Shown: one piece after another, positions 43,835-52,074 of the stretch
How positions within the stretch are numbered: the stretch's first letter is position 1
Layout: the number at the start of each line of letters is the position of its first letter
Made by a program: the position numbers and the translations under genes
Notes under the pieces: model-generated
The model's database searches: none
What the model was told of the DNA's origin: nothing
Seen by the model: only the letters and a program-made list of their open reading frames with translations
Assembly (NCBI GenBank): GCA_002423185.1
Contig: DIUX01000002.1
Span: 434,001 to 498,000 of the forward strand
DNA from: Micavibrio sp. UBA6147
GTDB lineage: Bacteria; Pseudomonadota; Alphaproteobacteria; Micavibrionales; UBA1664
Reading direction: 5' to 3'
DNA: 64,000 bases

Positions 43835-44758
43835 TCAGATTTTCGGACACTGCGCCATGGCTTCACAGAGCTTTTCACATGTCTGCGATAAATGCTCCAC
43901 GAGCAACCGCAACCGCGTTGATAAATAGCGGTTCGGTTGAAACACCGCATAGATATTGCGCTCCGGCCATGTCGTGTATGTGCCGAGTGCGGTTTCGAGC
44001 GCGCCGGATTCGATCGCCTCGCGCACAAAAAATTCCGGCAAGATAACAATCCCGATTCCTTGCCGCGCCGCCTCCACCATCATATCGCCAGTGTCGCATT
44101 TGAAGGAACTGGACAACCCCACATGGCCTTCCACCCCTTGCGGGTCTTTGAACCGCCATTCATGCGCCCCGCGATTGCGGGTATAGGCAAGAACATTATG
44201 ACGCGCCAGATCCGCCGGTGTTTGCGGGCGGCCGCAGCGCGCAAAATATTCCGCCGAGGCACACACATGCACGGGGCAAGGCGCAAGTTTGCGGGCGATC
44301 ATGGTCGAATCCTGCAACAACCCGATCCGCACCGCCACATCAAACCCGTCTTGCACCATGTCCACCACGCGGTCGTCAAAATGAATATCCAGCGCCACAT
44401 CCGGATATTGCCGCGCAAAAACCGCCAAAGATTCAGCAAGATATTTGAGGCCGAAACTCATCGGCACACTCACCTTAAGCGGCCCGCGCGGTGAGGCCTT
44501 CATGTCATGAATATAGTCTTGCGCTTCTTTCAAATCCTCAAGCGCGCGGCTGGCGCGTTCAAAATAAATCGCGCCTTCCTCCGTCACCGATACACGCCGC
44601 GTTGTGCGGTTGAGGAGTTTGACCCGCAATTCATGCTCCAGATTCTGAATCTGTTTTGACACGGCGGAGCTGGTAATCCCAAGCTCCCGCGCCGCACCGG
44701 CGAAGCTCGCCTGCTTCACCACCGCAATAAAAATATCAATTCGGGACAGATGATCCAT
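43835..44758 (-). CDS. LysR family transcriptional regulator
   Basis: A 307-residue regulator. The N-terminal winged helix-turn-helix is IFIAVVKQASFAGAARELGITSSAVSKQIQNLEHEL (split near residues 9-44), with the effector-binding domain following (PRGPLKVSVPMSFGL near 91). It belongs to the AaeR/CrgA-like group. It is divergent from the DoxX-pirin pair, which it probably controls from the 139-base intergenic region. It converges on the metallopeptidase gene with 7 bases between stops. Confidence 0.92.
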   Translation of the reverse strand: MDHLSRIDIFIAVVKQASFAGAARELGITSSAVSKQIQNLEHELRVKLLNRTTRRVSVTEEGAIYFERASRALEDLKEAQDYIHDMKASPRGPLKVSVPMSFGLKYLAESLAVFARQYPDVALDIHFDDRVVDMVQDGFDVAVRIGLLQDSTMIARKLAPCPVHVCASAEYFARCGRPQTPADLARHNVLAYTRNRGAHEWRFKDPQGVEGHVGLSSSFKCDTGDMMVEAARQGIGIVILPEFFVREAIESGALETALGTYTTWPERNIYAVFQPNRYLSTRLRLLVEHLSQTCEKLCEAMAQCPKI

Positions 44759-44776
44759 CTTATTATCAACCTAATG

Positions 44777-44844
44777 GAAATAATTAATTTCAATATGGCT
44801 ACATTATCAAATTTATTGAATGGACGTAAGATGTAATTATTGAA
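44777..44844. promoter_or_regulatory. Likely LysR operator region
   Basis: The divergent gap holds GAAAT and ATTTC arms around five bases (44777-44791) and three half-sites of one motif: TTCAATA at 44789-44795, TATTGAA at 44814-44820 and TATTGAA at 44838-44844. The last two are direct repeats 24 bases apart. This spacing fits binding of a LysR tetramer. Confidence 0.5.
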
Positions 44845-44897
44845 GCAAACATTCTTGCCCGCACATAATGCCGCAAGACTAAAAAGGGAATAACACC

Positions 44898-45419
44898 ATG
44901 ACCACAGCAACCATAAAAACACGCGACACGAACATCCATGACGCAGGCTTTGCCCTGCCCTCCGAAACACTCACCATGCCCAATGCCAAAGGACTCGCCT
45001 ACGGCGCGGCGGCGGCACGGACGGCGCTAGGGAGTATTTTGCTCGCCCATGGCTTACTCAAGGTCTTTGTCTTTACCATCGGTGGAACCGTCGGATTTTT
45101 CGCCAGTCTTGGCCTGCCCGCCATCGTCGCCTATATGACGATTTTTGCCGAGCTTGCAGGCGGAGCGGCGCTTATTTTAGGGCTGCATACACGCTTGGTG
45201 GCACTTTTGAGCCTGCCGATCTTGCTCGGCGCGACATGGGCGCATGCGGGCAATGGCTGGGTCTTCAGCAATGCCGGCGGCGGCTGGGAATTTCCGTTAT
45301 TCCTTGCCGTTCAGGCAGGCATTGTCGCCATGCTGGGCAATGGAGCCCTCGCCATGCGCCGCTTGCCGATCATTGGCGGTTTCATCGAACGCTTTATCCC
45401 CGCAATCTTGCGCGGCTAG
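44898..45419 (+). CDS. DoxX family membrane protein
   Basis: A 173-residue inner-membrane protein with four membrane segments (AARTALGSILLAHGLLKVF, SLGLPAIVAYMTIFAELAGG, LLSLPILLGATWAH, LFLAVQAGIVAMLGNGAL). This is the DoxX/DoxD pattern, often linked to oxidative or thiol stress. The hydrophilic first 35 residues are cytoplasmic or the true start may be later. The pirin gene follows 41 bases later; both are divergent from the LysR gene. Confidence 0.88.
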   Translation: MTTATIKTRDTNIHDAGFALPSETLTMPNAKGLAYGAAAARTALGSILLAHGLLKVFVFTIGGTVGFFASLGLPAIVAYMTIFAELAGGAALILGLHTRLVALLSLPILLGATWAHAGNGWVFSNAGGGWEFPLFLAVQAGIVAMLGNGALAMRRLPIIGGFIERFIPAILRG

Positions 45420-45460
45420 AGTCACCCATCATCAACCCTCACCAATAACAGGAGGTTATT

Positions 45461-46174
45461 ATGTTGAAAATCTACCCTTACGAAGAGCTTGGAAACCATA
45501 AATTCGGTTGGCTTGACGCGCGGTATCACTTCAGCTTCGGCCAGTATTACAACCCGACCCGTCACAATTTCGGCGCCCTGCGCGTCATCAATGACGACGT
45601 TGTGAAGGCCGGCGCGGGGTTCGACACCCACCCGCATAAGGATATGGAGATCATCACCTATGTCCGCAAAGGGGCGATCACCCACCGTGACTCGCAAGGC
45701 AATGTCGGGCGCACTGAGGCAGGCGACGTACAGGTCATGAGCGCCGGCACAGGCATCTATCACTCGGAATTCAATATGGAGAGTGAAGACATCTCGCTCT
45801 ATCAAATCTGGATTTTCCCGCGTGAAAAAGGCGTCAAACCGCAATGGAGCGCCCGCACCTTCCCGCGTGAACCGGTGAATGACCGCCTCACCTTGCTTGT
45901 CTCAGGCCGCAAAGCCGACCAAGGCACCGAGGACGGCAAAGCCGCCCTGCCCATCCATCAAGACGCCGCCATTTACGGCGGACGGCTTGAAGAAGGCAAA
46001 GTCCTGACTCACGCCCTGTCGGATCAGGCCTATATCCTGATCTCGGAAGGCGAGGTCGAGCTGGACGGCCAAACCCTTAAAAAAGGCGACGGCGCCGAAG
46101 TCACAAAAGCCGACCACATCACCATCACCGCCAAAACAAATGCGGAGATTTTGGTGATCGAAGTCCCCGATTAA
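45461..46174 (+). CDS. Pirin family protein
   Basis: A 237-residue bicupin. The N-terminal cupin carries the metal site FDTHPHKDMEIITYVRKGAITHRDS near residues 50-74 and GDVQVMSAGTGIYHSEFN near 88-105, with the two His residues and Glu of pirins. Related YhaK/YhhW proteins have quercetinase activity or sense oxidative state. AGGAGG lies directly upstream of ATG 45461, a very strong ribosome binding site. It ends in a strong terminator. Confidence 0.93.
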   Translation: MLKIYPYEELGNHKFGWLDARYHFSFGQYYNPTRHNFGALRVINDDVVKAGAGFDTHPHKDMEIITYVRKGAITHRDSQGNVGRTEAGDVQVMSAGTGIYHSEFNMESEDISLYQIWIFPREKGVKPQWSARTFPREPVNDRLTLLVSGRKADQGTEDGKAALPIHQDAAIYGGRLEEGKVLTHALSDQAYILISEGEVELDGQTLKKGDGAEVTKADHITITAKTNAEILVIEVPD

Positions 46175-46189
46175 CACGCCTCATCCTCA

Positions 46190-46222
46190 AACCGGCACCA
46201 CAAACACGGTGCCGGTTTTTGG
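46190..46222 (+). terminator. Intrinsic terminator after pirin
   Basis: Arms AACCGGCACC (46190-46199) and GGTGCCGGTT (46208-46217) with an 8-base loop, followed by a run of Ts. Confidence 0.92.
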
Positions 46223-46354
46223 TTTTTTATGCCCCGAAGATACATATCCAAAACATCCGAAAACACAGCCGGAGTTGACGCCATACCAATCGCCCCATAC
46301 TATGGGCTCGCATAAAAACCCCATTGACTAAAAACCCCACTGAAAGGACTCCCC

Positions 46355-46786
46355 ATGCCTGTTTCCGTAGTTTATACCGCCCATGCCACCGCCACCGGCG
46401 GACGCGAAGGCCGCGCCAAAACCTCCACCGGTTCCTTGGATGTCGCCCTCGTAAAGCCCAAAGAAATGGGCGGCAACGGCACCGACAAAGGCAATAACCC
46501 CGAAGAACTCTTCGCCGCCGGCTATTCCGGTTGCTTCCTCGGCGCCATGAAATTCGTGTCCTCAAAGGGCGGACCAAAAGTGCCGAACGACACAACCGTC
46601 ACCGCCCATGTCGGCATCGGCCCGCGTTCCGAAGGCGGTTTCGGCCTTGAAGTTACCCTCGACATCTCCTTGCCCGGCCTGTCAAAGGACGAAGCAAAGA
46701 AACTGGTCGATGACGCGCACCAAGCCTGCCCGTATTCCAACGCCACCCGCAACAATATTGATGTTAAATTGAACGTCACCCAATAA
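46355..46786 (+). CDS. ohr: Organic hydroperoxide resistance protein Ohr (OsmC family)
   Basis: A 143-residue thiol peroxidase that reduces organic hydroperoxides, using lipoyl proteins as reductant in known cases. The two catalytic Cys residues are in AAGYSGCFLGAM near residues 55-66 and HQACPYSNATR near 122-132, and the Arg of TATGGREGRA near 12-21 is present. Length and ending (NNIDVKLNV) are typical of Ohr rather than OsmC. No OhrR regulator gene is beside it. A strong hairpin follows. Confidence 0.93.
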   Translation: MPVSVVYTAHATATGGREGRAKTSTGSLDVALVKPKEMGGNGTDKGNNPEELFAAGYSGCFLGAMKFVSSKGGPKVPNDTTVTAHVGIGPRSEGGFGLEVTLDISLPGLSKDEAKKLVDDAHQACPYSNATRNNIDVKLNVTQ

Positions 46787-46794
46787 TCATATAT

Positions 46795-46850
46795 GGCGGG
46801 TCAGGCTAAAGCGGGCTCAGTAACCGCGAAAAAACCTGCCCCGCCCTTTT
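46795..46850 (+). terminator. Intrinsic terminator after ohr
   Basis: Arms GGCGGGTCAGG (46795-46805) and CCTGCCCCGCC (46835-46845) pair with one mismatch; a second GCGG/CCGC stem is nested inside. CTTTTATT follows. Confidence 0.8.
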
Positions 46851-46989
46851 ATTGCCAGCCGCTTATTTCCCAAAGTGCAAAAAAATCGACAAACCCAAAC
46901 TGTCCCGCTATAGTGCCCCGATAAGACATAATGCAAGTCGCCGCCGCCATATCCGAGCCGCAGCGCATGACAGGAAAAGGAGCATCATC

Positions 46990-47637
46990 ATGGCAGACAA
47001 CGCCCATTTTAACTACGACACAACCGGCCTTCCCGACGACACGGATTTTCGTGTTGCCGCCGAAATTTGCCATCAATGGCTGCTCAAAAACATGAGTGTT
47101 TTCGGCCCCGAACGCATCGCCAGTTTCATGCATAACCAGCCCGTCGCCGCCGCAAAATTATTGACCGAGAGCGCGCATAATGCGAGCCGCGAATCCGTCA
47201 TTGTCGCCTTGCTCGGCCCCGCCAAATTTGAATTAATCAGCACCGATGGCTCAAACCACGATGCCACCAAGGAAACCGCATCCCGCCGCCAATTCGGCGA
47301 CCGCGTTGTCAACCTTGTGCGCTATATGGGCGGCATGGATGTCGGCAAGGAAGGCCCCGATAACGACCTGTTCCGCGATGCGCACCGCATGTTCCTTGTC
47401 GAAGGCCTGTCGACCATGAATGACCAGCTCATCGGGCGCAAACGCATCGACCCGCATCATAAAGTCCGCTGGCAAATCCTGCTCGATCTTGAAAAAGGCT
47501 TTGGCGTGATTAAGGGCGAAAACCCCGCGATTGATGATGTTTTTGAAAAAGCCTTGAAGGAGTCCCGCGCCGCGCTCGAAACCCTCGACCGCGAAGCCCG
47601 CCTCAAGGCGGCGCAAACGCCCCATAAGCCCACCTAA
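46990..47637 (+). CDS. Hypothetical protein
   Basis: A 215-residue soluble, helical, acidic protein of unknown function. ATG 46990 (MADNAHFNYD) follows AGGAAAAGGAG, a strong ribosome binding site, so the frame from 46852 is rejected. Notable stretches are AAEICHQWLLKNMSVFGPERIASF near residues 24-47 and RFGDRVVNLVRYMGGMDVG-like sequence near 95-115, which includes RDAHRMFLVEGLSTM; the His-Asp content recalls HD-type folds but no HD motif is clear. It precedes the SMR gene by 65 bases. Confidence 0.7.
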   Translation: MADNAHFNYDTTGLPDDTDFRVAAEICHQWLLKNMSVFGPERIASFMHNQPVAAAKLLTESAHNASRESVIVALLGPAKFELISTDGSNHDATKETASRRQFGDRVVNLVRYMGGMDVGKEGPDNDLFRDAHRMFLVEGLSTMNDQLIGRKRIDPHHKVRWQILLDLEKGFGVIKGENPAIDDVFEKALKESRAALETLDREARLKAAQTPHKPT

Positions 47638-47702
47638 TCATACGCAAATAACGGCATCACACAGCAAAAGACGCCGCCAAGCAAAGAACGGACACCCCCG
47701 CC

Positions 47703-48023
47703 ATGGCATGGCTGTTTCTCGTGATCGCCGGAATTTTTGAGGTTATCTGGGCTTATTTCATGAAGCAATCCGAAGGCTTCACCAAGCTCTGGCCAACCGT
47801 CATGACCGCAGCCACAATGGCGGTCAGTCTTGGCCTTTTGTCCTTCTCCATGAAAACCCTCCCGCTCGGCACGGCCTATGCCGTGTGGACGGGGATCGGC
47901 GCGGTCGGGGCATTTATTGTCGGGATTGTGATGCTCGGGGAATCCACCAATATCATGCGGATCGCCAGTGTTTGCCTCATCATCATCGGCTTGATCGGCC
48001 TTAAACTCACCGCCGGCGACTAA
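47703..48023 (+). CDS. sugE: SMR family transporter, SugE/Gdx type
   Basis: A 106-residue four-helix small multidrug resistance protein. The essential Glu is in AGIFEVIWAYFMKQSEGFTKLWP near residues 9-31; LPLGTAYAVWTGIGAVGAFIVGI near 58-80 and the ending GLIGLKLTAGD are typical. The SugE/Gdx subgroup exports guanidinium and small quaternary cations as an antiparallel dimer in exchange for protons. No guanidine riboswitch is visible in the 65 bases upstream. Confidence 0.92.
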   Translation: MAWLFLVIAGIFEVIWAYFMKQSEGFTKLWPTVMTAATMAVSLGLLSFSMKTLPLGTAYAVWTGIGAVGAFIVGIVMLGESTNIMRIASVCLIIIGLIGLKLTAGD

Positions 48024-48053
48024 TCTTCTGTCGGCTGACCTATGCTCTGCGGG

Positions 48054-48374
48054 TCAAGCCTCTGGGCAATACAAATCATGCAGCGTCGCCACCAATTCCC
48101 GAATATCTTGTCGCGCCAGACTGTAATAGACGTACAGCCCGTCTTTGCGCGCGTTCACCAGCCCCTCATCCCGCAGGCGTTTTAAATATTGCGATGTTTG
48201 TGACTGGCTCGCCAAGGGCGCGTGCAGAGCGACAATCTCCCCCGCGCTCATTTCCGCCTGCTCCACAAGATGGCATAAAATCGACAAGCGTACGGGATGC
48301 GACAATATCCGCAAAATATTAAGCGCCGGAGCCATCTTTTCATGCATGGCGGATCTGTCGGAACGCTGCGTCAT
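48054..48374 (-). CDS. ArsR family regulator, BigR/SqrR-like sulfide sensor
   Basis: A 106-residue winged-helix repressor from ATG 48374 (MTQRSDRSAM), with AAAGGAC just upstream. The HTH region is LASQSQTSQYLKRLRDEGLVNARKDGLYVYYSL (split near 56-90). Two Cys residues sit at about 34 (SILCHLV) and 103 (LYCPEA), the positions used by BigR/SqrR proteins to form a polysulfide bridge. It is divergent from a rhodanese gene, the expected target. Metal-sensing ArsR is the alternative, but the usual CxC metal box is missing. Confidence 0.87.
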   Translation of the reverse strand: MTQRSDRSAMHEKMAPALNILRILSHPVRLSILCHLVEQAEMSAGEIVALHAPLASQSQTSQYLKRLRDEGLVNARKDGLYVYYSLARQDIRELVATLHDLYCPEA

Positions 48375-48404
48375 CTTGTCCTTTCGGTCTTTTGAATTCA
48401 GTGT

Positions 48405-48454
48405 TTGACAAAGGGCGAAAAACACATTATATTAAAATTATATAATTTAATATA
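48405..48454. promoter_or_regulatory. Promoter and operator between the ArsR and rhodanese genes
   Basis: On the plus strand TTGACA (48405-48410) and TATATT (48428-48433) are 17 bases apart, near consensus. A palindrome with nine-base arms TATATTAAA (48428-48436) and TTTAATATA (48446-48454) starts on the -10. A repressor there would block the rhodanese promoter and, being divergent, its own gene. Confidence 0.78.
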
Positions 48455-48508
48455 TACTAATATAGTATCAAACACTTTCACCCGATGCAAGACGAAAAGG
48501 ACAGTATC

Positions 48509-49111
48509 ATGACCGAATATAAGATCGTCAGCGCCGACTCCATCAAAAACCTTCACCCCGATCAAGGCCTCTTGCTTGACGTGCGCACGGACATGGAACA
48601 CGGCGAAAAACACATGGCGTGCGGACATATCCACGTCCCGCTTGACCAATTAAACGCCGATCGTTTTATGGCCGACCACAAATTGACCAAAGACAGTCCC
48701 GTTTACATCCTGTGCCGCAGCGGCACCCGCGCCCGCAAGGCCGCCGATGTTTTTATCGAGGCCGGATGGACGCAAATCCATGTCGTTGAAGGCGGCGTAA
48801 CGGCGTGCGAAGAATGCGGACATACGCTGAGCGGTCACGCCGTCAAAAGTACCTCATGCTGTGGCGGGGCAAAGACCATGGCGTCATGCTGTGCCGTCAA
48901 AACCCCCATTCCACTGGAACGCCAAGTCCGCATTGCCGCCGGTTTGTTTGTCGTGATCGGGGCGGGTTTGGCGCTCGCCATTGATCCTCTATTCGCGCTC
49001 ATCCCCCTTGGGGTCGGCGGCGGGTTGATCTTTGCCGGAATCACCGATCGATGCGGCCTTGCCCTCGTTCTAACCAAAGCGCCGTGGAATTGCACGCGCC
49101 CTAAACAATAA
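48509..49111 (+). CDS. Rhodanese-domain protein with Cys-rich linker and DUF2892 membrane tail
   Basis: A 200-residue sulfurtransferase similar to YgaP. The rhodanese domain covers residues 1-105 with the active-site loop ILCRSGTRARKA near 69-80 holding the persulfide Cys. A Cys-rich linker (STSCCGGAKTMASCC) follows near 113-130. The C-terminal 60 residues form two membrane segments (AGLFVVIGAGLALAI and LFALIPLGVGGGLIFAGI). ATG 48509 follows AAGGACA. The divergent BigR-like repressor suggests induction by sulfide or polysulfide. Confidence 0.9.
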   Translation: MTEYKIVSADSIKNLHPDQGLLLDVRTDMEHGEKHMACGHIHVPLDQLNADRFMADHKLTKDSPVYILCRSGTRARKAADVFIEAGWTQIHVVEGGVTACEECGHTLSGHAVKSTSCCGGAKTMASCCAVKTPIPLERQVRIAAGLFVVIGAGLALAIDPLFALIPLGVGGGLIFAGITDRCGLALVLTKAPWNCTRPKQ

Positions 49112-49151
49112 CCATCCCAGCCCAAAGACCAGACCAAAGAAAGGACTCATC

Positions 49152-49499
49152 ATGACCAAAGAATACAAAAACATCATCGCGGACATCAGTGCCTACTCCG
49201 CCGAACTGCGCAAGCTCATCCCCGACACGATGGATGGGTTCTCCGCCATGGCAAAGGCGGCGACCAAGACCGATGTTCTGGATGAAAAAACCAAGGAATT
49301 TATTGCGCTCGCCCTCGGCGTTGCCGCCCATTGTGACGGGTGTTTAGGCTATCACACCAAAGCCCTCGCACGGCTCGGCGCCACGCGCGAAGAAGTTGCC
49401 GAAACCCTCGGCATGGCGATTTACATGGGGGGCGGCCCGTCCTTAATGTACGCCGCCGACGCCATGCGCGCCTTCGACCAATTCAAAAATCCGGCCTGA
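49152..49499 (+). CDS. Carboxymuconolactone decarboxylase/AhpD-like protein
   Basis: A 115-residue single-domain protein. The CxxC motif with His relay is AAHCDGCLGYHTKAL near residues 56-70, as in AhpD-type alkylhydroperoxidases. The frame ends FDQFKNPA and is closed by a terminator at 49569. It follows the rhodanese gene by 40 bases and may be under the same sulfide-responsive promoter, where it could deal with reactive sulfur or peroxide species. Confidence 0.9.
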   Translation: MTKEYKNIIADISAYSAELRKLIPDTMDGFSAMAKAATKTDVLDEKTKEFIALALGVAAHCDGCLGYHTKALARLGATREEVAETLGMAIYMGGGPSLMYAADAMRAFDQFKNPA

Positions 49500-49568
49500 T
49501 ATCCTTATTTCATTGCCCGATAGAATAGACAGAATAGCGGATTAAAGCTCCTCCGTCTTTATCACTCC

Positions 49569-49604
49569 AAACCCCCGCAGCCATTCTTGCGGGGGTTTGT
49601 TTTT
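49569..49604 (+). terminator. Intrinsic terminator
   Basis: Arms AAACCCCCGC (49569-49578) and GCGGGGGTTT (49589-49598) with a 10-base loop, then GTTTTT. It closes the rhodanese-AhpD-like unit. Confidence 0.93.
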
Positions 49605-49665
49605 CTATGGCTCGGCGTCAATCCCGACTTGCACAACACGGCGTGGTCTGCCTACACTTCACAGC

Positions 49666-50979
49666 ATGACAAACGCGCATCACGCCCCTCAGACAATTGC
49701 CATCATCGGCGGCGGCCCCGCCGGACTTTTTGCCGCCGAATATCTGGCGTCCCGCGGGTTCAGTGTTGATGTTTATGAACGCAAGCCATCCTTGGCACGT
49801 AAATTCCTCATGGCCGGACGCGGCGGGTTAAACATCACCCATTCCGAAAACATAGACCGCTTTATCGAAAAATACGGCGACCGCTCCCCCATGCTCGCCC
49901 CGAGCATCGCTGCCTTCACCCCGTCCGACATGCGCGATTGGTGCGCCGGACTCGGGCAAGACACGTTTATCGGGAGCAGCGGGCGAGTCTTCCCGCACAG
50001 TTTCAAAGCCTCGCCCTTGCTCCGCGCATGGCAAAAGCGGCTCGAGGAACTTGGCGTTCGCATCCATCTCAAACATCAATGGAGCGGATGGGACGCGGAT
50101 GGCGCCCTCATCTTCACCAACACCGATGACACCGCCGATAACGCCACCATCACGCATACACCCGCCGCAACCTTGCTCGCCCTAGGCGGCGCATCATGGC
50201 CGAAACTGGGGTCGGATGGATCATGGGTTGCGCCCCTCGCCGCCCGCGGCATAGACATCGCCCCGCTGCGCCCTGCTAATTGTGGATTTTACACGAATTT
50301 ATCCCGCCATTTCCTTGACCGCTTCGCCGGCACGCCGATCAAACCCGCTGGCCTGACCCTGAATGGACAGAGTATTCGCGGTGACATTATGGTCACTCAA
50401 AACGGCATAGAAGGCGGCGCGGTGTACGCGTTGTCTGCCGCCATACGTACAGGGCTTGAAAACAAATTATCCAAAGCATCCGGCTCCGAAATATCAGACG
50501 TAAACGTACAGGTCGACCTTCACCCCGATCTCACCCATGACGCCATCGCCCAAAAACTAACCCGTCCCTTTGGCCGCCTGAGCCTGTCCAATGTTTTGCG
50601 CAAATATGCGGGTTTGTCCGCCGTGTCCGCCGGACTTGTCCAAGACGCTTTGCACCACAATCCCGCCTATGCCGCGCTTGCAAGCCACCCCGCCAAAGGA
50701 AGCGCCGATTTCGCCAAAGCCCTCACCGCCCTTATCAAGGCCGTCCCCGTACGCGTCACCGCACCTTTTGCCATTGATCGCGCTATCTCGTCGGCGGGCG
50801 GCATATGTTTTGACGCGCTGGATGGGCGGTTCATGCTGAAAAACATGAAGGGCGTTTTTGTCGCCGGAGAAATGATGGATTGGGAGGCGCCAACGGGCGG
50901 ATATTTGCTCCAAGCAACCTTCGCAACAGCCCTAGGCGCCGCCAAAGGCATCGAAGATTATTTGAAAAAATCGGGATAA
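49666..50979 (+). CDS. FAD-dependent flavoprotein, HI0933/TIGR03862-like
   Basis: A 437-residue flavoprotein. The FAD dinucleotide motif IAIIGGGPAGLFAAEYLASRG is at about residues 11-31, followed by ARKFLMAGRGGLNITHSE near 44-61 typical of the HI0933 family, and ICFDALDGRFMLKNMKGVFVAGEMMDWEAPTGGYLLQ (split near 385-420) closing the FAD site. Members include BaiN and related reductases; substrate here is unknown. ATG 49666 is chosen; the longer frame from 49597 reads through the preceding terminator region. Confidence 0.88.
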   Translation: MTNAHHAPQTIAIIGGGPAGLFAAEYLASRGFSVDVYERKPSLARKFLMAGRGGLNITHSENIDRFIEKYGDRSPMLAPSIAAFTPSDMRDWCAGLGQDTFIGSSGRVFPHSFKASPLLRAWQKRLEELGVRIHLKHQWSGWDADGALIFTNTDDTADNATITHTPAATLLALGGASWPKLGSDGSWVAPLAARGIDIAPLRPANCGFYTNLSRHFLDRFAGTPIKPAGLTLNGQSIRGDIMVTQNGIEGGAVYALSAAIRTGLENKLSKASGSEISDVNVQVDLHPDLTHDAIAQKLTRPFGRLSLSNVLRKYAGLSAVSAGLVQDALHHNPAYAALASHPAKGSADFAKALTALIKAVPVRVTAPFAIDRAISSAGGICFDALDGRFMLKNMKGVFVAGEMMDWEAPTGGYLLQATFATALGAAKGIEDYLKKSG

Positions 50980-50990
50980 AATAGATAAAA

Positions 50991-51542
50991 CTAAAGCCCG
51001 CCGAATAACATGCTGGGGGACAGATAGTCAAAAATCGTCCGGCTGGACGAACGCTTCACCGCCCCGCCCGTCAGAATCGGTTTTTCCAGCAAGACATTAT
51101 TTTGGTACACAAGAACAATGCCGTATCGGAATCCTTCCTCGATTGTTTTAAGGCGGATCGGATTTTTAAACCCGTGCTCGCGCTCAACATCCGCATAATC
51201 AAGGCGATAGCCCGTCAAGGAGCGCAAGAACCATTTCATCTGTTCCGCATCATGTGCGCCCATATCGTCAAGCGACACGCGGTTGTCCCCGAACAAAGCG
51301 GTGATGATTTCCTCGCGGTTCAGTTTCACAAGGTCTTTTTCCTCGACATTCAAGACAGAGAATGTGTGTTCACGCGACATGCCGGGTTGGAGCGGGCCAA
51401 TCGCGTCCATCAAACCTTGCTTGTCTTTGAAAATATGCTCATTGACTTTGTCGTCGCCACCGGGCACGCCGTACTTGTCCGCGCAGGCGCAGAGCATTTG
51501 AACCGACAACGCGGCAACAAGAATCAAAGACAATTTTTTCAT
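50991..51542 (-). CDS. Lipoprotein of unknown function
   Basis: A 183-residue protein. From ATG 51542 it starts MKKLSLILVAALSVQMLCAC, a lipoprotein signal with lipobox ending at Cys 18 or 20. The mature part has an SmpA/BamE-like flavour (GPLQPGMSREHTFSVL followed by a strand-rich C-terminus with GIVLVYQNNVLLEKP), but no confident match. The longer frame to 51590 adds a basic stretch that is unlikely. It is the last gene of a minus-strand run that begins with the DMT transporter. Confidence 0.72.
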   Translation of the reverse strand: MKKLSLILVAALSVQMLCACADKYGVPGGDDKVNEHIFKDKQGLMDAIGPLQPGMSREHTFSVLNVEEKDLVKLNREEIITALFGDNRVSLDDMGAHDAEQMKWFLRSLTGYRLDYADVEREHGFKNPIRLKTIEEGFRYGIVLVYQNNVLLEKPILTGGAVKRSSSRTIFDYLSPSMLFGGL

Positions 51543-51591
51543 TCGTTTTTTATGCGCGTTTTTCGAGCTTAGCTCAAGCGTATTTAGCATA

Positions 51592-52068
51592 TCAAAACGG
51601 GGATGCGGGGATATCTTCTTGTATATGGGTTAAGACGGGGTCATCCATGACGCGGCGCAGCTCATCCTCGTTCAACATCGCCCCCATCGAGGGGATGAAC
51701 ATAAACCGGATAATCGCTTGATCGGCGTTGTTTTCAGACAATTCGTGGCGCTTCAAAAATGCCGTTTGTACCGCGGCAATCGCCTTCTCATCCGGCGGTG
51801 TGTATGCATCCGGCTCAGGCGGTGTATCATCGGATGGCAGCGGCGGAACCGGAGGCACAGCAGCCTCACTCACCGGCAAGGCCAACGTCATAATCACTTT
51901 CACCCGCCCGATCTCACGCGCTTTTTTAAGCAGGGCTTCCTTTCTGGCCGCCACTTCATGCGGCAATTGTCCGTATGGCACAACTTCCTCGGCCATAACA
52001 TTCTTCTGAAGCCCGACGCCACCAACAGATAAAACCCCGCACAGTACAAAACCCCAAAATCGCATCAT
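51592..52068 (-). CDS. Secreted stand-alone peptidase-inhibitor I9-like domain protein
   Basis: A 158-residue exported protein: signal peptide to about residue 26 (VMAEE), then one domain. The order VKVIMTLALPV near 57-67, VQTAFLKRH near 100, IIRFMFIPSMGAMLNEDELRRVMDDPVLTHIQEDIP near 118-154 matches the propeptide (inhibitor I9) of subtilases, where V-x-x-I-x-x-D ends the domain. There is no protease domain after it; the protein stops six residues later. It could be a free inhibitor or folding factor for a subtilase encoded elsewhere. It has GGGGAG in the end of the ABC gene as ribosome binding site. Confidence 0.65.
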   Translation of the reverse strand: MMRFWGFVLCGVLSVGGVGLQKNVMAEEVVPYGQLPHEVAARKEALLKKAREIGRVKVIMTLALPVSEAAVPPVPPLPSDDTPPEPDAYTPPDEKAIAAVQTAFLKRHELSENNADQAIIRFMFIPSMGAMLNEDELRRVMDDPVLTHIQEDIPASPF

Positions 52069-52074
52069 TGCTCG

